11,932 nt of DNA from contig JAVBNC010000019.1 of assembly GCA_031551765.1 (NCBI GenBank), positions 1-11,932 of the forward strand, read 5' to 3'. The position numbers and the translations under genes were made by a program. Below, in pieces: positions 1-6,478 of the stretch. The notes beneath the pieces were generated by a model. It saw only the letters and a list, made by a program, of their open reading frames with translations, was not told the DNA's origin and did not search any database. Position 1 is the first letter of the stretch. Each line of letters begins with the position of its first letter. The DNA is from JAVBNC01 sp031551765. Lineage in GTDB: Bacteria > Desulfobacterota > Desulfovibrionia > Desulfovibrionales > Desulfovibrionaceae.

Positions 1-251
1 GGGGGTTTCCCTTCCCCCAGACCCCCATCCCTTCCCCTAAAAACTTTGACAGGGTGGTATGGAAGTCTTGCTCAATATATCAGTACCCGTATCGATTCAG
101 GTTTGTTCACCCTTTCAATCCAGCAACCGCCAGTATGTGAGCGCCGTGGCGCGAACAGAACGGCAGTAGTGCACCATTTCCCACTACCCCCTAAACGGGG
201 TCCAGGGGCGCTAGCCCTTGGCGGGTGCAGGGCAGCGCCCTGCTTCGACTC
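1..251. other. Gene-free GC-rich intergenic stretch at the left edge
   Basis: I see no credible gene here. The only open frames are short, have no ribosome binding site and read through repeat-like DNA. Positions 1-50 are runs of G or C followed by AAAAACTTT, which looks like the end of an intergenic repeat cut by the window edge. Positions 188-243 hold three small hairpins in a row, listed separately. The stretch lies 3' of mvhD on the minus strand, so it is the operon's downstream region. There is a TTGACA at 46-51 on the plus strand, but no good -10 box at the right spacing. Confidence 0.6.
188..243. repeat. Three consecutive small GC-rich hairpins 3' of mvhD
   Basis: The hairpins are CCCC (188-191) with GGGG (197-200); CCAGGGGC (202-209) with GCCCTTGG (214-221, one G-T pair, loop GCTA); and GCAGGGC (227-233) with GCCCTGC (237-243, perfect, loop AGC). 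The last lies 8 nt past the mvhD stop. It has no T-run on the minus strand, so it is not a classical intrinsic terminator, but it could stabilise the 3' end or slow polymerase. The string of phrases resembles GC-rich intergenic repeats that I recall from Desulfovibrio-like genomes; that recognition is from memory, not a search. Confidence 0.5.
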
Positions 252-719
252 TTAATTGGCCCCGACAACCAATTCCTGCAACTTCACCATCTCCGCCGAC
301 TCAGGCACGGCAACCGCTGGCGGCAGCGCATGAATCTGCTGGGTGAAGGCCGTGACGACCTGCTGCCAGCGCTGGCCTTCGGAGGCGGAGACCCAGGTGT
401 ATTCGAACCTGGCCGGGTCTATGCCCGCGACGGGCAGGAGCTGCTTGCACATTTCCAGACGGCGCCGGGCGTAGAAGTTGCCTTCCGCGTAATGGCAGTC
501 GCGGGGATGGCAGCCGGAAACCAGCACGCCGTCCGCGCCCGCCAGCAGCGTCTTGATGGCGAACAGCGGGTTGATGCGGCCGGTGCAGGGCACGCGCACG
601 ATACGCAGGTCCGTGGGCTGGCTGAAACGGCCGACGCCCGCCGTGTCCGCGCCGCCGTAGGAGCACCAGTTGCACAAAAAGCCGACGATGCGGCGTTCCT
701 TGCCTGCTAGAACCGACAT
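252..719 (-). CDS. mvhD: MvhD-type [2Fe-2S] electron-transfer subunit
   Basis: This 155-residue protein belongs to the MvhD / F420-non-reducing hydrogenase iron-sulfur subunit family. In methanogens the family passes electrons from hydrogenase or formate dehydrogenase to the HdrA flavin. The cysteines expected for its [2Fe-2S] cluster are visible: C16 and C19 in FLCNWCSYGG, C45 in PCTGR, and C70 and C75 in SGCHPRDCHYAEGN. The length is typical. The frame is open upstream to 917, but conserved sequence begins at the ATG at 719, which has GGAGG at 724-728, so I chose that start. It overlaps the hdrA stop by 13 nt and is the last gene of the hdrCBA-mvhD operon. No hydrogenase subunit follows, so its electron donor is unknown. 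It acts in the cytoplasm. Family assignment is very secure; the partner is not. Confidence 0.93.
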   Translation of the reverse strand: MSVLAGKERRIVGFLCNWCSYGGADTAGVGRFSQPTDLRIVRVPCTGRINPLFAIKTLLAGADGVLVSGCHPRDCHYAEGNFYARRRLEMCKQLLPVAGIDPARFEYTWVSASEGQRWQQVVTAFTQQIHALPPAVAVPESAEMVKLQELVVGAN

Positions 720-2665
720 AAGGCCTCCACTTCGGCAAGTATCTGGTTGTCCGTGAAGTGCGAGAGCTGAATGGCCCCCTGCGGGCAGGTGGCGTTGCAC
801 AGGCCGCAGCCCTGGCACACGGCCTCGATGACCTCGGCCTTGGGTTGGCCGCGCATGTCCACTTCGCGGATGGCCTGGAAGGGGCAGACGTTGATGCACT
901 TGCCGCAGCCCACGCAACGGTTGACGTTGACCTGGGCTATCTGGGGGTCGCTTTCCAGGGTTTCCTTGGAGAGCAAGGCCAGGGCCTTGGCCGCCGCCGC
1001 GCTGCCCTGGGCCACGGAAGCCGGGATATCCTTGGGACCCTGGCAGGCCCCGGCCAGGTACACACCGGCGGTGTTGGTCTCCACGGGCTTGAGCTTGGGG
1101 TGCCCTTCCATGAAGAAGCCGTATTTGTCGTAGGAAATGCGCAGCTTTTCGGCCAGGTGCGGCGAATTGTGGGCCGCTTCCGCGCCCACGGCCAGCACCA
1201 CCAGGTCCGCTTCCACTTCCACCTGGCTGCTCATGAGCGTGTCCGTGCCGCGCACGATAAGCTTGCCGTCCTTGGGGTAAACCATGGAAACCCGGCCCCG
1301 GATGTACTGGGCGCCGTATTCCTCCATGGCCCGGCGGGTGAATTCGTCATACATTTTGCCCGGCGCGCGGATGTCCATGTAAAAGACGTAGCTCTGCGAA
1401 TCCGGAATATGGTCTTTGGTCAGAATGGTCTGCTTGGCCGTGTACATGCAGCAGAAGCCGGAACAGTAGGGCCGGTCCACGGACACGTCGCGGGAGCCGA
1501 CGCATTGCACAAAGACCACGTTCTTCGGCTCCTTGCCGTCGGAGGGGCGCACAACGTGGCCGCCCGTGGGGCCGGAAGCGTTGAGCAGCCGCTCGTACTG
1601 CATGGAAGTGATGACGTCCGGGTAGCGGCCGCCGCCGTATTCGCCGTAGACGGTCCAGTCAAAGAGGTCGTAGCCCGTGGCGGCCACAATGGCGCCGACC
1701 TTCTCGGTGACGATCTCGTCTTCCTGGGCGTAGTTGACGGCCCCGGTGGGGCAAATTTTGGCGCACACGCCGCATTTGCCGGTTTTGAAGTAGCGGCACC
1801 ATTCCCGCTCAATGGTGGCCTTTTTGGGAATGGCCTGCGGGAAGGGGATGATAATGGCCGTGGTGGGGGCCACGCCTTCGTTAAAGCGGTCGTAGGACTT
1901 TTTGGCCGGGCACTTTTCCGTGCACATGCCGCAGCCGGTGCATTTTTCCCAATCCACGTAGGTGGCTTTTTTGCGCACAGACACTTCAAAGTTGCCCACG
2001 AAACCGGACACGGACTCCACTTCCGCCATGGCGTAGAGCGTGATGTTGGGGTGCTGGGCCACGTCCACCATGCGCGGGCCGAGAATGCAGCTGGAACAGT
2101 CCACCGTGGGGAAGGTCTTGTCCAGCTTGGCCATTTTGCCGCCGATGGAGGGTTCGCGCTCCACCATGATCACTTCCATGCCCGCGTCCGCGCAGTCCAG
2201 GGCGGCCTGAATGCCGGCCACGCCGCCGCCCACCACCAGCACCCGCCGGGTGGCGGTAAAGGTCTTGGGCGTCAGGGGCTTGTTCAGGCGCAGCTTTTCC
2301 ACGGCCATGCGCACCAGTTCCAGGGCCTTGTTGGTGTTGGCCTCTTTGTCCTTGCCTATCCAGGAGACGTGCTCCCGGATATTGGCCATTTCGAACATGT
2401 AGCGGTTGATGCCCGCGCGTTCCACGGCCCTACGGAAGGTGGGCTCGTGCATGCGGGGGCTGCAGGCCGCCACCACCACCCCGTCCAGGGCGTGGGTTTT
2501 GACGGCGTCGATAATCGCGGCCTGGCCCGGTTCGGAACAGGCGTACATGGTGTCCGCGGCGAACACCACTTCCGGCAGTTCGCGGGAAGAAGCGGCCACC
2601 CCGGCGGAATCCACCGTGGCCCCGATATTTGTGCCGCAGTGGCAGATGAAGACGCCGATTCTCAT
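707..2665 (-). CDS. hdrA: HdrA-like FAD/iron-sulfur subunit of heterodisulfide reductase
   Basis: This 652-residue protein is the flavin subunit of a soluble heterodisulfide reductase-like complex, the site of electron bifurcation in characterised HdrABC enzymes. The N-terminal domain carries CHCGTNIG (C8, C10), C43 and AACSPRMHEP (C68). A dinucleotide-binding motif VVGGGVAGIQAA lies near 144-155. It is followed by the HdrA signature DCSSCILGPRMVD (190-201). An inserted ferredoxin domain has C242/245/248/252 and C290/298/301/305. CVGSRD (388-393) and YCSGFCC (400-406) are also typical HdrA motifs. The C-terminal ferredoxin domain has C584/587/590/594 and C617/620/623/627. It starts with an ATGA overlap on the hdrB stop, with a GGAGGG ribosome site. 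No selenocysteine is indicated. The family call is firm. The disulfide or other acceptor used in a non-methanogen cannot be read from the sequence. Confidence 0.95.
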   Translation of the reverse strand: MRIGVFICHCGTNIGATVDSAGVAASSRELPEVVFAADTMYACSEPGQAAIIDAVKTHALDGVVVAACSPRMHEPTFRRAVERAGINRYMFEMANIREHVSWIGKDKEANTNKALELVRMAVEKLRLNKPLTPKTFTATRRVLVVGGGVAGIQAALDCADAGMEVIMVEREPSIGGKMAKLDKTFPTVDCSSCILGPRMVDVAQHPNITLYAMAEVESVSGFVGNFEVSVRKKATYVDWEKCTGCGMCTEKCPAKKSYDRFNEGVAPTTAIIIPFPQAIPKKATIEREWCRYFKTGKCGVCAKICPTGAVNYAQEDEIVTEKVGAIVAATGYDLFDWTVYGEYGGGRYPDVITSMQYERLLNASGPTGGHVVRPSDGKEPKNVVFVQCVGSRDVSVDRPYCSGFCCMYTAKQTILTKDHIPDSQSYVFYMDIRAPGKMYDEFTRRAMEEYGAQYIRGRVSMVYPKDGKLIVRGTDTLMSSQVEVEADLVVLAVGAEAAHNSPHLAEKLRISYDKYGFFMEGHPKLKPVETNTAGVYLAGACQGPKDIPASVAQGSAAAAKALALLSKETLESDPQIAQVNVNRCVGCGKCINVCPFQAIREVDMRGQPKAEVIEAVCQGCGLCNATCPQGAIQLSHFTDNQILAEVEALCRF

Positions 2666-3579
2666 GCCGCGCCCTCCGTTTTCTTGCTGTCGGTTTGGTT
2701 GGCTCTAGCGGCAAGGGAAGCCAGCAGGGGCTTGGGGCTCACGGCCAGCTTGTCAAAACCCAGCTCTTTTTCCGGCAGGCCGAAGGCCAGGCCCAGGAGC
2801 TGGGTGTAGTAAAACACAGGGAGGTTATGGTTGGTGCCGTTGGCGTCGTTGATCTGCCCCTGGCGCAGGTCCAGGTTCATCTGGCAGAGCGGGCAGGCCA
2901 CCACCACGGCTTCCGCGCCCAGGGACGCGGCCAGGTCCAGGAGCCTCCCGGAAAGCCGGGTCACGGCGTCGTTGCGGGGTATGCCCATGGAAGCGCCGCA
3001 GCACTCCACTTTCAGCGGGAAATCCAGCACCGTGGCGCCCACGGCCCGCATCAGCCGGTCCATGGACACGGGGTGCTCCACGTCATCAAAGCGCATCAGT
3101 TCGCCGGGCCGGGTCATCAAGCAGCCGTAGTAGGTGACGACCTTGAGCCCCGTGAGCGGCCGCAGCACACGCTGCGCAATCGCCCCTTCCGGCAGATCTT
3201 CCGCCAGCACCTGGAGCACGGAACGCACGCTGTGCTCGCGCTTGAGCGAACGGTCCATCAGCGCTTCCACTTTGGCCTTGAACGGCTCGTCTTCCATGCG
3301 GTGCAGCGCGGTGCGCAGGTTTTTCAAACAGCTGGGACAGGGCGTGACCACGTCGTCCAGGCCCTGCAGTTCCGCCTGGGCGAAATTGCGGGCGGAAAGC
3401 GCGGTGGAAAGCGTATGGTCCACGGTGTGGGCCGGGGTAGAACCACAGCAGCTCCAGTCCGGGATATCTTCCAGCTGCACGGACAGGGCCTTGCACACGG
3501 CGCGCGTGGACCTGTCGTACTCCATGGAGGTGCCCAGGCCGGAACAGCCGGGGTAGTAGGCGAGTTTCGCCAGGCTCAT
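2662..3579 (-). CDS. hdrB: HdrB-like subunit with two CCG domains
   Basis: This 305-residue protein is the catalytic-type subunit of heterodisulfide reductase complexes. HdrB in methanogens holds two noncubane [4Fe-4S] clusters that reduce the CoM-S-S-CoB disulfide. Both CCG domains (C-x~31-39-CC-x~35-37-CxxC) are intact: C12, C44-C45, C81/C84 in the first half, and C153, C193-C194, C229/C232 in the second. The length is normal for the family. The ATG at 3579 overlaps the hdrC stop as ATGA, and a purine-rich GAGGGGGA lies just upstream, supporting this start and translational coupling. All ligand cysteines are present, so the protein should be active. In sulfate or sulfite reducers the natural substrate is unresolved, with DsrC-type disulfides often proposed. 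Confidence 0.95.
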   Translation of the reverse strand: MSLAKLAYYPGCSGLGTSMEYDRSTRAVCKALSVQLEDIPDWSCCGSTPAHTVDHTLSTALSARNFAQAELQGLDDVVTPCPSCLKNLRTALHRMEDEPFKAKVEALMDRSLKREHSVRSVLQVLAEDLPEGAIAQRVLRPLTGLKVVTYYGCLMTRPGELMRFDDVEHPVSMDRLMRAVGATVLDFPLKVECCGASMGIPRNDAVTRLSGRLLDLAASLGAEAVVVACPLCQMNLDLRQGQINDANGTNHNLPVFYYTQLLGLAFGLPEKELGFDKLAVSPKPLLASLAARANQTDSKKTEGAA

Positions 3580-4133
3580 GACTTTTCCCCCTCGCGGAAG
3601 CGGCGGAAAATTTCGGCCACTTCCTTTCTGGCTTTCACCGTGTGGGGTTTGATGGCCAGCTTGCCCTTGGGCAGGATTTTGGGCACCAGGTCCACGTCCG
3701 TGAACAGCCTGCCCGTGCGCAGCATGTAGCCCGCCATGGTGCCCAGTTCATGGGCCCGGCCGAACAGCTCCACGGTCTGCAGGAACGAAGAGGCGAAGGT
3801 GCGCACGGGGTACACGCCCCTTTTGCCCGCGCGGCGGGCCAGGTGGCGGCACACGTCCATAATCGTGGCCACGTCTATGTTGTTGGGACAGCGCACCGTG
3901 CAGGATTCGCAGGTGGCGCACATCCAAATGGCCTTACAGGAAAGCACCGCTTCCCGCTGCCCGGCCTGGATAAGCCGCATGACCTTGTGGACCTGGTGGT
4001 CATAGGCGAAACCCATGGGACAGCCTGCGGTACAGTTGCCGCACTGGTAGCAGCGGGCAACAACCTGGCCGCTTTCTTCCTCCACCTGGTGGATGAAGTC
4101 GCGGTCAGAGGCGCCAAGGTTCACAATTTCCAT
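3576..4133 (-). CDS. hdrC: HdrC-like 2[4Fe-4S] subunit
   Basis: This 185-residue protein is the small iron-sulfur subunit that wires HdrA to HdrB in the cytoplasmic complex. Two ferredoxin motifs are clear: CYQCGNCTAGCP (C28, C31, C34, C38) and CATCESCTVRCP (C72, C75, C78, C82), with an extra C66 just before the second. The frame is open upstream to 4277, but those 48 codons look like junk and contain the leader palindrome. I therefore chose the ATG at 4133, where HdrC-like sequence (MEIVNLG) begins. The ribosome site there is weak (AGGCGG about 9 nt upstream). It is the first gene of hdrCBA-mvhD and overlaps hdrB by 4 nt. There are no membrane segments, so this is the soluble HdrC type rather than the membrane HdrE/DsrMK arrangement. 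Confidence 0.93.
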   Translation of the reverse strand: MEIVNLGASDRDFIHQVEEESGQVVARCYQCGNCTAGCPMGFAYDHQVHKVMRLIQAGQREAVLSCKAIWMCATCESCTVRCPNNIDVATIMDVCRHLARRAGKRGVYPVRTFASSFLQTVELFGRAHELGTMAGYMLRTGRLFTDVDLVPKILPKGKLAIKPHTVKARKEVAEIFRRFREGEKS

Positions 4134-4358
4134 CTCGGAGCCGCCTGGGTTACAGGATTGGATAAAAACAAGGCCGCCGGGCGCCACGCATAAGAATGCG
4201 CCGGATCCGGCGCAACAGAGGGGCAAGCCCAAAGCCGTGGTACTAAATTCCCATTTCCATGAAACAATGATTGTCACACGGTTTTGTCTAGGATGCCATC
4301 AAAAATATTTTTTCACAATAGCCAAAAAAGCCGCTGGTGACGGGTTCGAAGCTACTCC
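4134..4358 (-). promoter_or_regulatory. Leader/control region of the hdrCBA-mvhD operon
   Basis: These 225 nt separate the regulator's stop from hdrC, both on the minus strand. There is no gene. The distal part (about 4260-4320) is AT-rich and contains AAAAATATTTTT (4301-4312, a perfect palindrome) directly next to TTCACAA (4312-4318). It also contains ACAAT-G-ATTGT (4264-4274). The proximal part is GC-rich and carries the 18-bp palindrome at 4197-4214. I could not find a convincing -35/-10 pair or a -24/-12 pair on the minus strand, so the promoter position is unknown. No clear terminator follows the regulator gene, so read-through from it is possible. Confidence 0.45.
4197..4214. repeat. 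18-bp perfect palindrome in the hdrC leader
   Basis: TGCGCCGGATCCGGCGCA reads the same on both strands. It sits 64-81 nt upstream of the hdrC ATG. A 5-bp hairpin CGCAT-AAGA-ATGCG (4187-4200) overlaps its edge and could form as an alternative structure. As DNA it could be an operator for a dimeric repressor; as RNA it would fold with a GATC loop. I do not recognise the binding protein. Confidence 0.5.
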
Positions 4359-6260
4359 CTAAAGCAGATTATAGCGCTTCATGCGCCGCCACAGGGTGCT
4401 GCGGTCCACGCCCAGGCTGGCGGCGGCCGCGCCCATGCTGCCGGCGTTGCCTTCCAGGGCCTTGGTTATGGCGCTGATGTGCTGCTTTTCCTTGCTGTCC
4501 CTGGCCACGCGCAGGCCTTCCTTGACCGGGGCCTTGACCGGCTCGGGGCGCGGGCCGGAACTTTGCGGGGCCACAGCCCGCCGGATCATGGCTTTGCTGA
4601 TCTGCCGCGCGGTCGCGGTGGCGATGATGCGCTCGCAGGCGTTGTGCAGTTCCCGGATATTGCCCGGCCAGCCGTAGGACTTCAGAAACGCGATGCCCGC
4701 GCCGTCCACGGAAAAGGGCGGCTCCCCGGCGGCCAGACGCTGGTCGATGAAGTGCCGGAAAAACAGCGGGATATCTTCCTTCCGCGCGCGCAGGGGCGGC
4801 AGGTCCACGTTGAGCACGTTGAGCCGGTAGTAGAGGTCCTGCCGGAACTCCCCCTTGGCGATCTGCTGCTCCAGGTTTTTGTTGGTGGCCGCGATGATGC
4901 GCACGTCAACGGGTATGGGCGTGCTGCTGCCCAGGCGCATGATGTAACGTTCCTGAATGACGCGCAACAGCGCGGCCTGCTGGGCCAGGCTCATTTCCGA
5001 AATTTCGTCCAGAAAAATGGTGCCCTTGTGGGCCACTTCAAACAACCCGGCCTTGCCGCTGCGCAGCGCGCTGGTGAACGCCCCTTCCACGTAGCCGAAC
5101 AACTCGCTCTGCAACAGCTCGCTGGGGAGCGCGGCGCAGTTTACGGCCACAAAGGGCTTGTTCCTTCTGGCGCTTTCATTGTGGATGCTCTGCGCGAACA
5201 GCTCCTTGCCCGTGCCGGATTCACCGGAAATCAGGATATTGAACTGCGTGCGGGCAAAATTTTTCGCGTCCTGAATGGCCTGGCGTATTTCCCGGCTTTG
5301 CCCCACCACGTCCGCAAAATGGTAGCGCGCGGTGTGCGGCCTGGCGTAGGCCTTGATGCGCAGGACGTTTTCCATGTGCTCCACCTTTTTCCGCTCGTGC
5401 AGGGTGAACACGGCGCCGTAGCACTTTTTCTGATGCATGATGGGCGAGCGGTTGCACATCAGCGCGACGCCGTTCAGGGTCAGGGCCTGCTCCAGTTCCG
5501 CCTGGACAGGGGACCTGGACAGCCCCGGCATGACGCCGCCTATGTCCTCGCCCAGCAGCTCCGCCTTGTCCTTGCCCAGCATGCGTTCCGCCACGGAGTT
5601 GACCGAGGTGACGCGGCCTTCCAGGTCCACGGCCACCACCCCTTCCGCGATATTATCCATCAGCCGGGCGATAAAGCCCTGCCGCGCCACTTCCAGGTTG
5701 ATGCTGGCGCGCAGCCGGGCGATTTCCCCAATGGCCTGCTGCATGCTTTCCGGCCCGAGCTGGAAAATGCGCGAGGGCACGTGCAGCTCACCGGCCACCT
5801 TGCAGGTGATGGCCCCGCCCATGACGATATCCGCGCCGCTGGCCACGGCCTTGCGTATGGTTTCCGGCAGCTTTTCCATGGGCGTGAACAGGTAGGTGAT
5901 CAGGTTGATGCCCAAAAGGGGCGCGAACATATCCAGGCCTATCACCCCGGCGTTGTTGGTGATGACGGCTATGGTCCTGCCCCGGCACTCGGCCGCGTCA
6001 ATGGAGCGGATAACATCGTAGGCGGTTATGGGTATCTCCACGGTGTGCAGATGGGGGTAGGTCTTTTTTATCTGCACAATGGTGTTGCCGCGGCCCACGG
6101 CTATACTGATGTTCTCCCGCAGGCCCTCCCGAATTTCGTGCATGGGGTGCACGGGGTTGAGCGTTGCGAACCTGATGTCCGGATAGCGCTTTGTGTAATA
6201 CTGCCTGTCCTCCTGGGATACGGAAGCAGCGGGCATAAAAAACAGTGTGTCGTGTTTCAT
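4359..6260 (-). CDS. Sigma54-dependent activator with PrpR_N sensor domain
   Basis: This 633-residue bacterial enhancer-binding protein probably activates the divergent citDEF operon. The N-terminal ~185 residues match the PrpR_N fold (GRGNTIVQIKK, VITNNAGVIGLD), which in PrpR senses 2-methylcitrate. A PAS-like region spans about 197-300 (NIAEGVVAVDLEGRVTSVNS). The AAA+ domain follows: Walker A GESGTGKE (346-353), GAFTSA at 393-398 in place of the usual GAFTGA, Walker B FLDEI (416-420), and WPGNIREL (531-538). A Fis-type helix-turn-helix ends the protein (ASLGVDRSTLWRRMKRY, about 614-630). The start at 6260 has AGAGGA upstream at somewhat long spacing; Met9 is an alternative. There is no receiver domain, so it is controlled by ligand rather than phosphorylation. 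The architecture is certain; the ligand (citrate or an analogue) is inferred from the neighbours. Confidence 0.92.
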   Translation of the reverse strand: MKHDTLFFMPAASVSQEDRQYYTKRYPDIRFATLNPVHPMHEIREGLRENISIAVGRGNTIVQIKKTYPHLHTVEIPITAYDVIRSIDAAECRGRTIAVITNNAGVIGLDMFAPLLGINLITYLFTPMEKLPETIRKAVASGADIVMGGAITCKVAGELHVPSRIFQLGPESMQQAIGEIARLRASINLEVARQGFIARLMDNIAEGVVAVDLEGRVTSVNSVAERMLGKDKAELLGEDIGGVMPGLSRSPVQAELEQALTLNGVALMCNRSPIMHQKKCYGAVFTLHERKKVEHMENVLRIKAYARPHTARYHFADVVGQSREIRQAIQDAKNFARTQFNILISGESGTGKELFAQSIHNESARRNKPFVAVNCAALPSELLQSELFGYVEGAFTSALRSGKAGLFEVAHKGTIFLDEISEMSLAQQAALLRVIQERYIMRLGSSTPIPVDVRIIAATNKNLEQQIAKGEFRQDLYYRLNVLNVDLPPLRARKEDIPLFFRHFIDQRLAAGEPPFSVDGAGIAFLKSYGWPGNIRELHNACERIIATATARQISKAMIRRAVAPQSSGPRPEPVKAPVKEGLRVARDSKEKQHISAITKALEGNAGSMGAAAASLGVDRSTLWRRMKRYNLL

Positions 6261-6293
6261 ACCGTAAAATTTCCTCTAACCCCGGAAATATTA

Positions 6294-6323
6294 TTGCATT
6301 GCTTTTGCCACATGCATGCAACA
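6294..6323. promoter_or_regulatory. Candidate activator-binding dyad (TTGCAT ... ATGCAA)
   Basis: TTGCAT (6294-6299) and ATGCAA (6316-6321) form an inverted repeat about 170-195 bp upstream of the predicted citD start site, a usual distance for a sigma54 enhancer. The right arm continues as TGCAACA (6317-6323). The same 7-mer, in the form TGTTGCAACA, forms a perfect 10-bp palindrome at 6491-6500. Repeated occurrence suggests a protein site, probably for the adjacent Fis-type HTH regulator. The link is inferred. Confidence 0.35.
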
Positions 6324-6344
6324 TCAATTTTGTATAATATGATA

Positions 6345-6374
6345 ATATTATTATAAAAATATGATTATTCACAA
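6345..6374 (-). promoter_or_regulatory. Possible sigma70-type promoter of the activator gene
   Basis: On the minus strand TTGTGA (6369-6374) is followed after 18 bp by TAATAT (6345-6350), upstream of the activator ATG at 6260. The region is so AT-rich that -10-like hexamers occur by chance, so this is a weak call. The TTGTGAA could instead be half of an operator. Confidence 0.25.
6354..6366 (-). promoter_or_regulatory. Possible IHF site
   Basis: On the minus strand AATCATATTTTTA matches the IHF consensus WATCAANNNNTTR with one mismatch. It lies between the candidate enhancer dyad and the sigma54 promoter, the place where IHF bending is used in many sigma54 systems. The AT-rich background makes chance matches likely. 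Confidence 0.25.
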
Positions 6375-6381
6375 TAACAGT

Positions 6382-6402
6382 AAACATTTTCTAAAAATGT
6401 TT
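6382..6402. promoter_or_regulatory. 9-bp-arm dyad upstream of the sigma54 promoter
   Basis: AAACATTTT (6382-6390) and AAAATGTTT (6394-6402) are perfect inverted arms around CTA. The dyad lies about 60 bp upstream of the -24 element, roughly -90 to -107 from the predicted start. It is the longest perfect dyad in this region and a good candidate for an activator site. A small stem-loop in the DNA or RNA is an alternative reading. Confidence 0.4.
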
Positions 6403-6462
6403 TTATCGCCCAGGCCTTTGCTCATTTATCATTAGCATAAAAATACCATATAGTTATGCCAT

Positions 6463-6478
6463 TGGCATACCACTTGCT
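6463..6478 (+). promoter_or_regulatory. Sigma54 (-24/-12) promoter of citDEF
   Basis: TGGCATACCACTTGCT matches TGGCACG-N4-TTGCW. The invariant GG (6464-6465) and GC (6476-6477) are correctly spaced and only the two less conserved positions after TGGCA differ. Transcription should start near 6489, giving a citD leader of about 205 nt. It points away from the sigma54 activator gene, the classic divergent arrangement. TATGCC-ATT-GGCATA (6455-6469) forms a small dyad over the -24 element, which might let a repressor block the promoter. Confidence 0.85.

Noticed and set aside
46..78. TTGACA at 46-51 as a plus-strand promoter
   Set aside because: No -10 hexamer lies 16-18 bp downstream; the nearest AT-rich block is over 20 bp away and no gene follows on the plus strand.
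188..251. The hairpins after mvhD as an intrinsic terminator
   Set aside because: The last stem is not followed by a T-run on the minus strand, so it is reported as a repeat only.
758..2809. 683-codon open frame opposite hdrA
   Set aside because: It is the antisense of hdrA, rich in His/Gly/Ala from GC bias, with no recognisable domain. The minus strand encodes a complete HdrA with all cysteine motifs.
4290..4300. TGGCAT on the minus strand before hdrC as a -24 sigma54 element
   Set aside because: The -12 GC is absent at the required spacing.
4479..6356. 625-codon open frame opposite the sigma54 activator
   Set aside because: Low-complexity antisense translation of a clear enhancer-binding protein; it has no family features.
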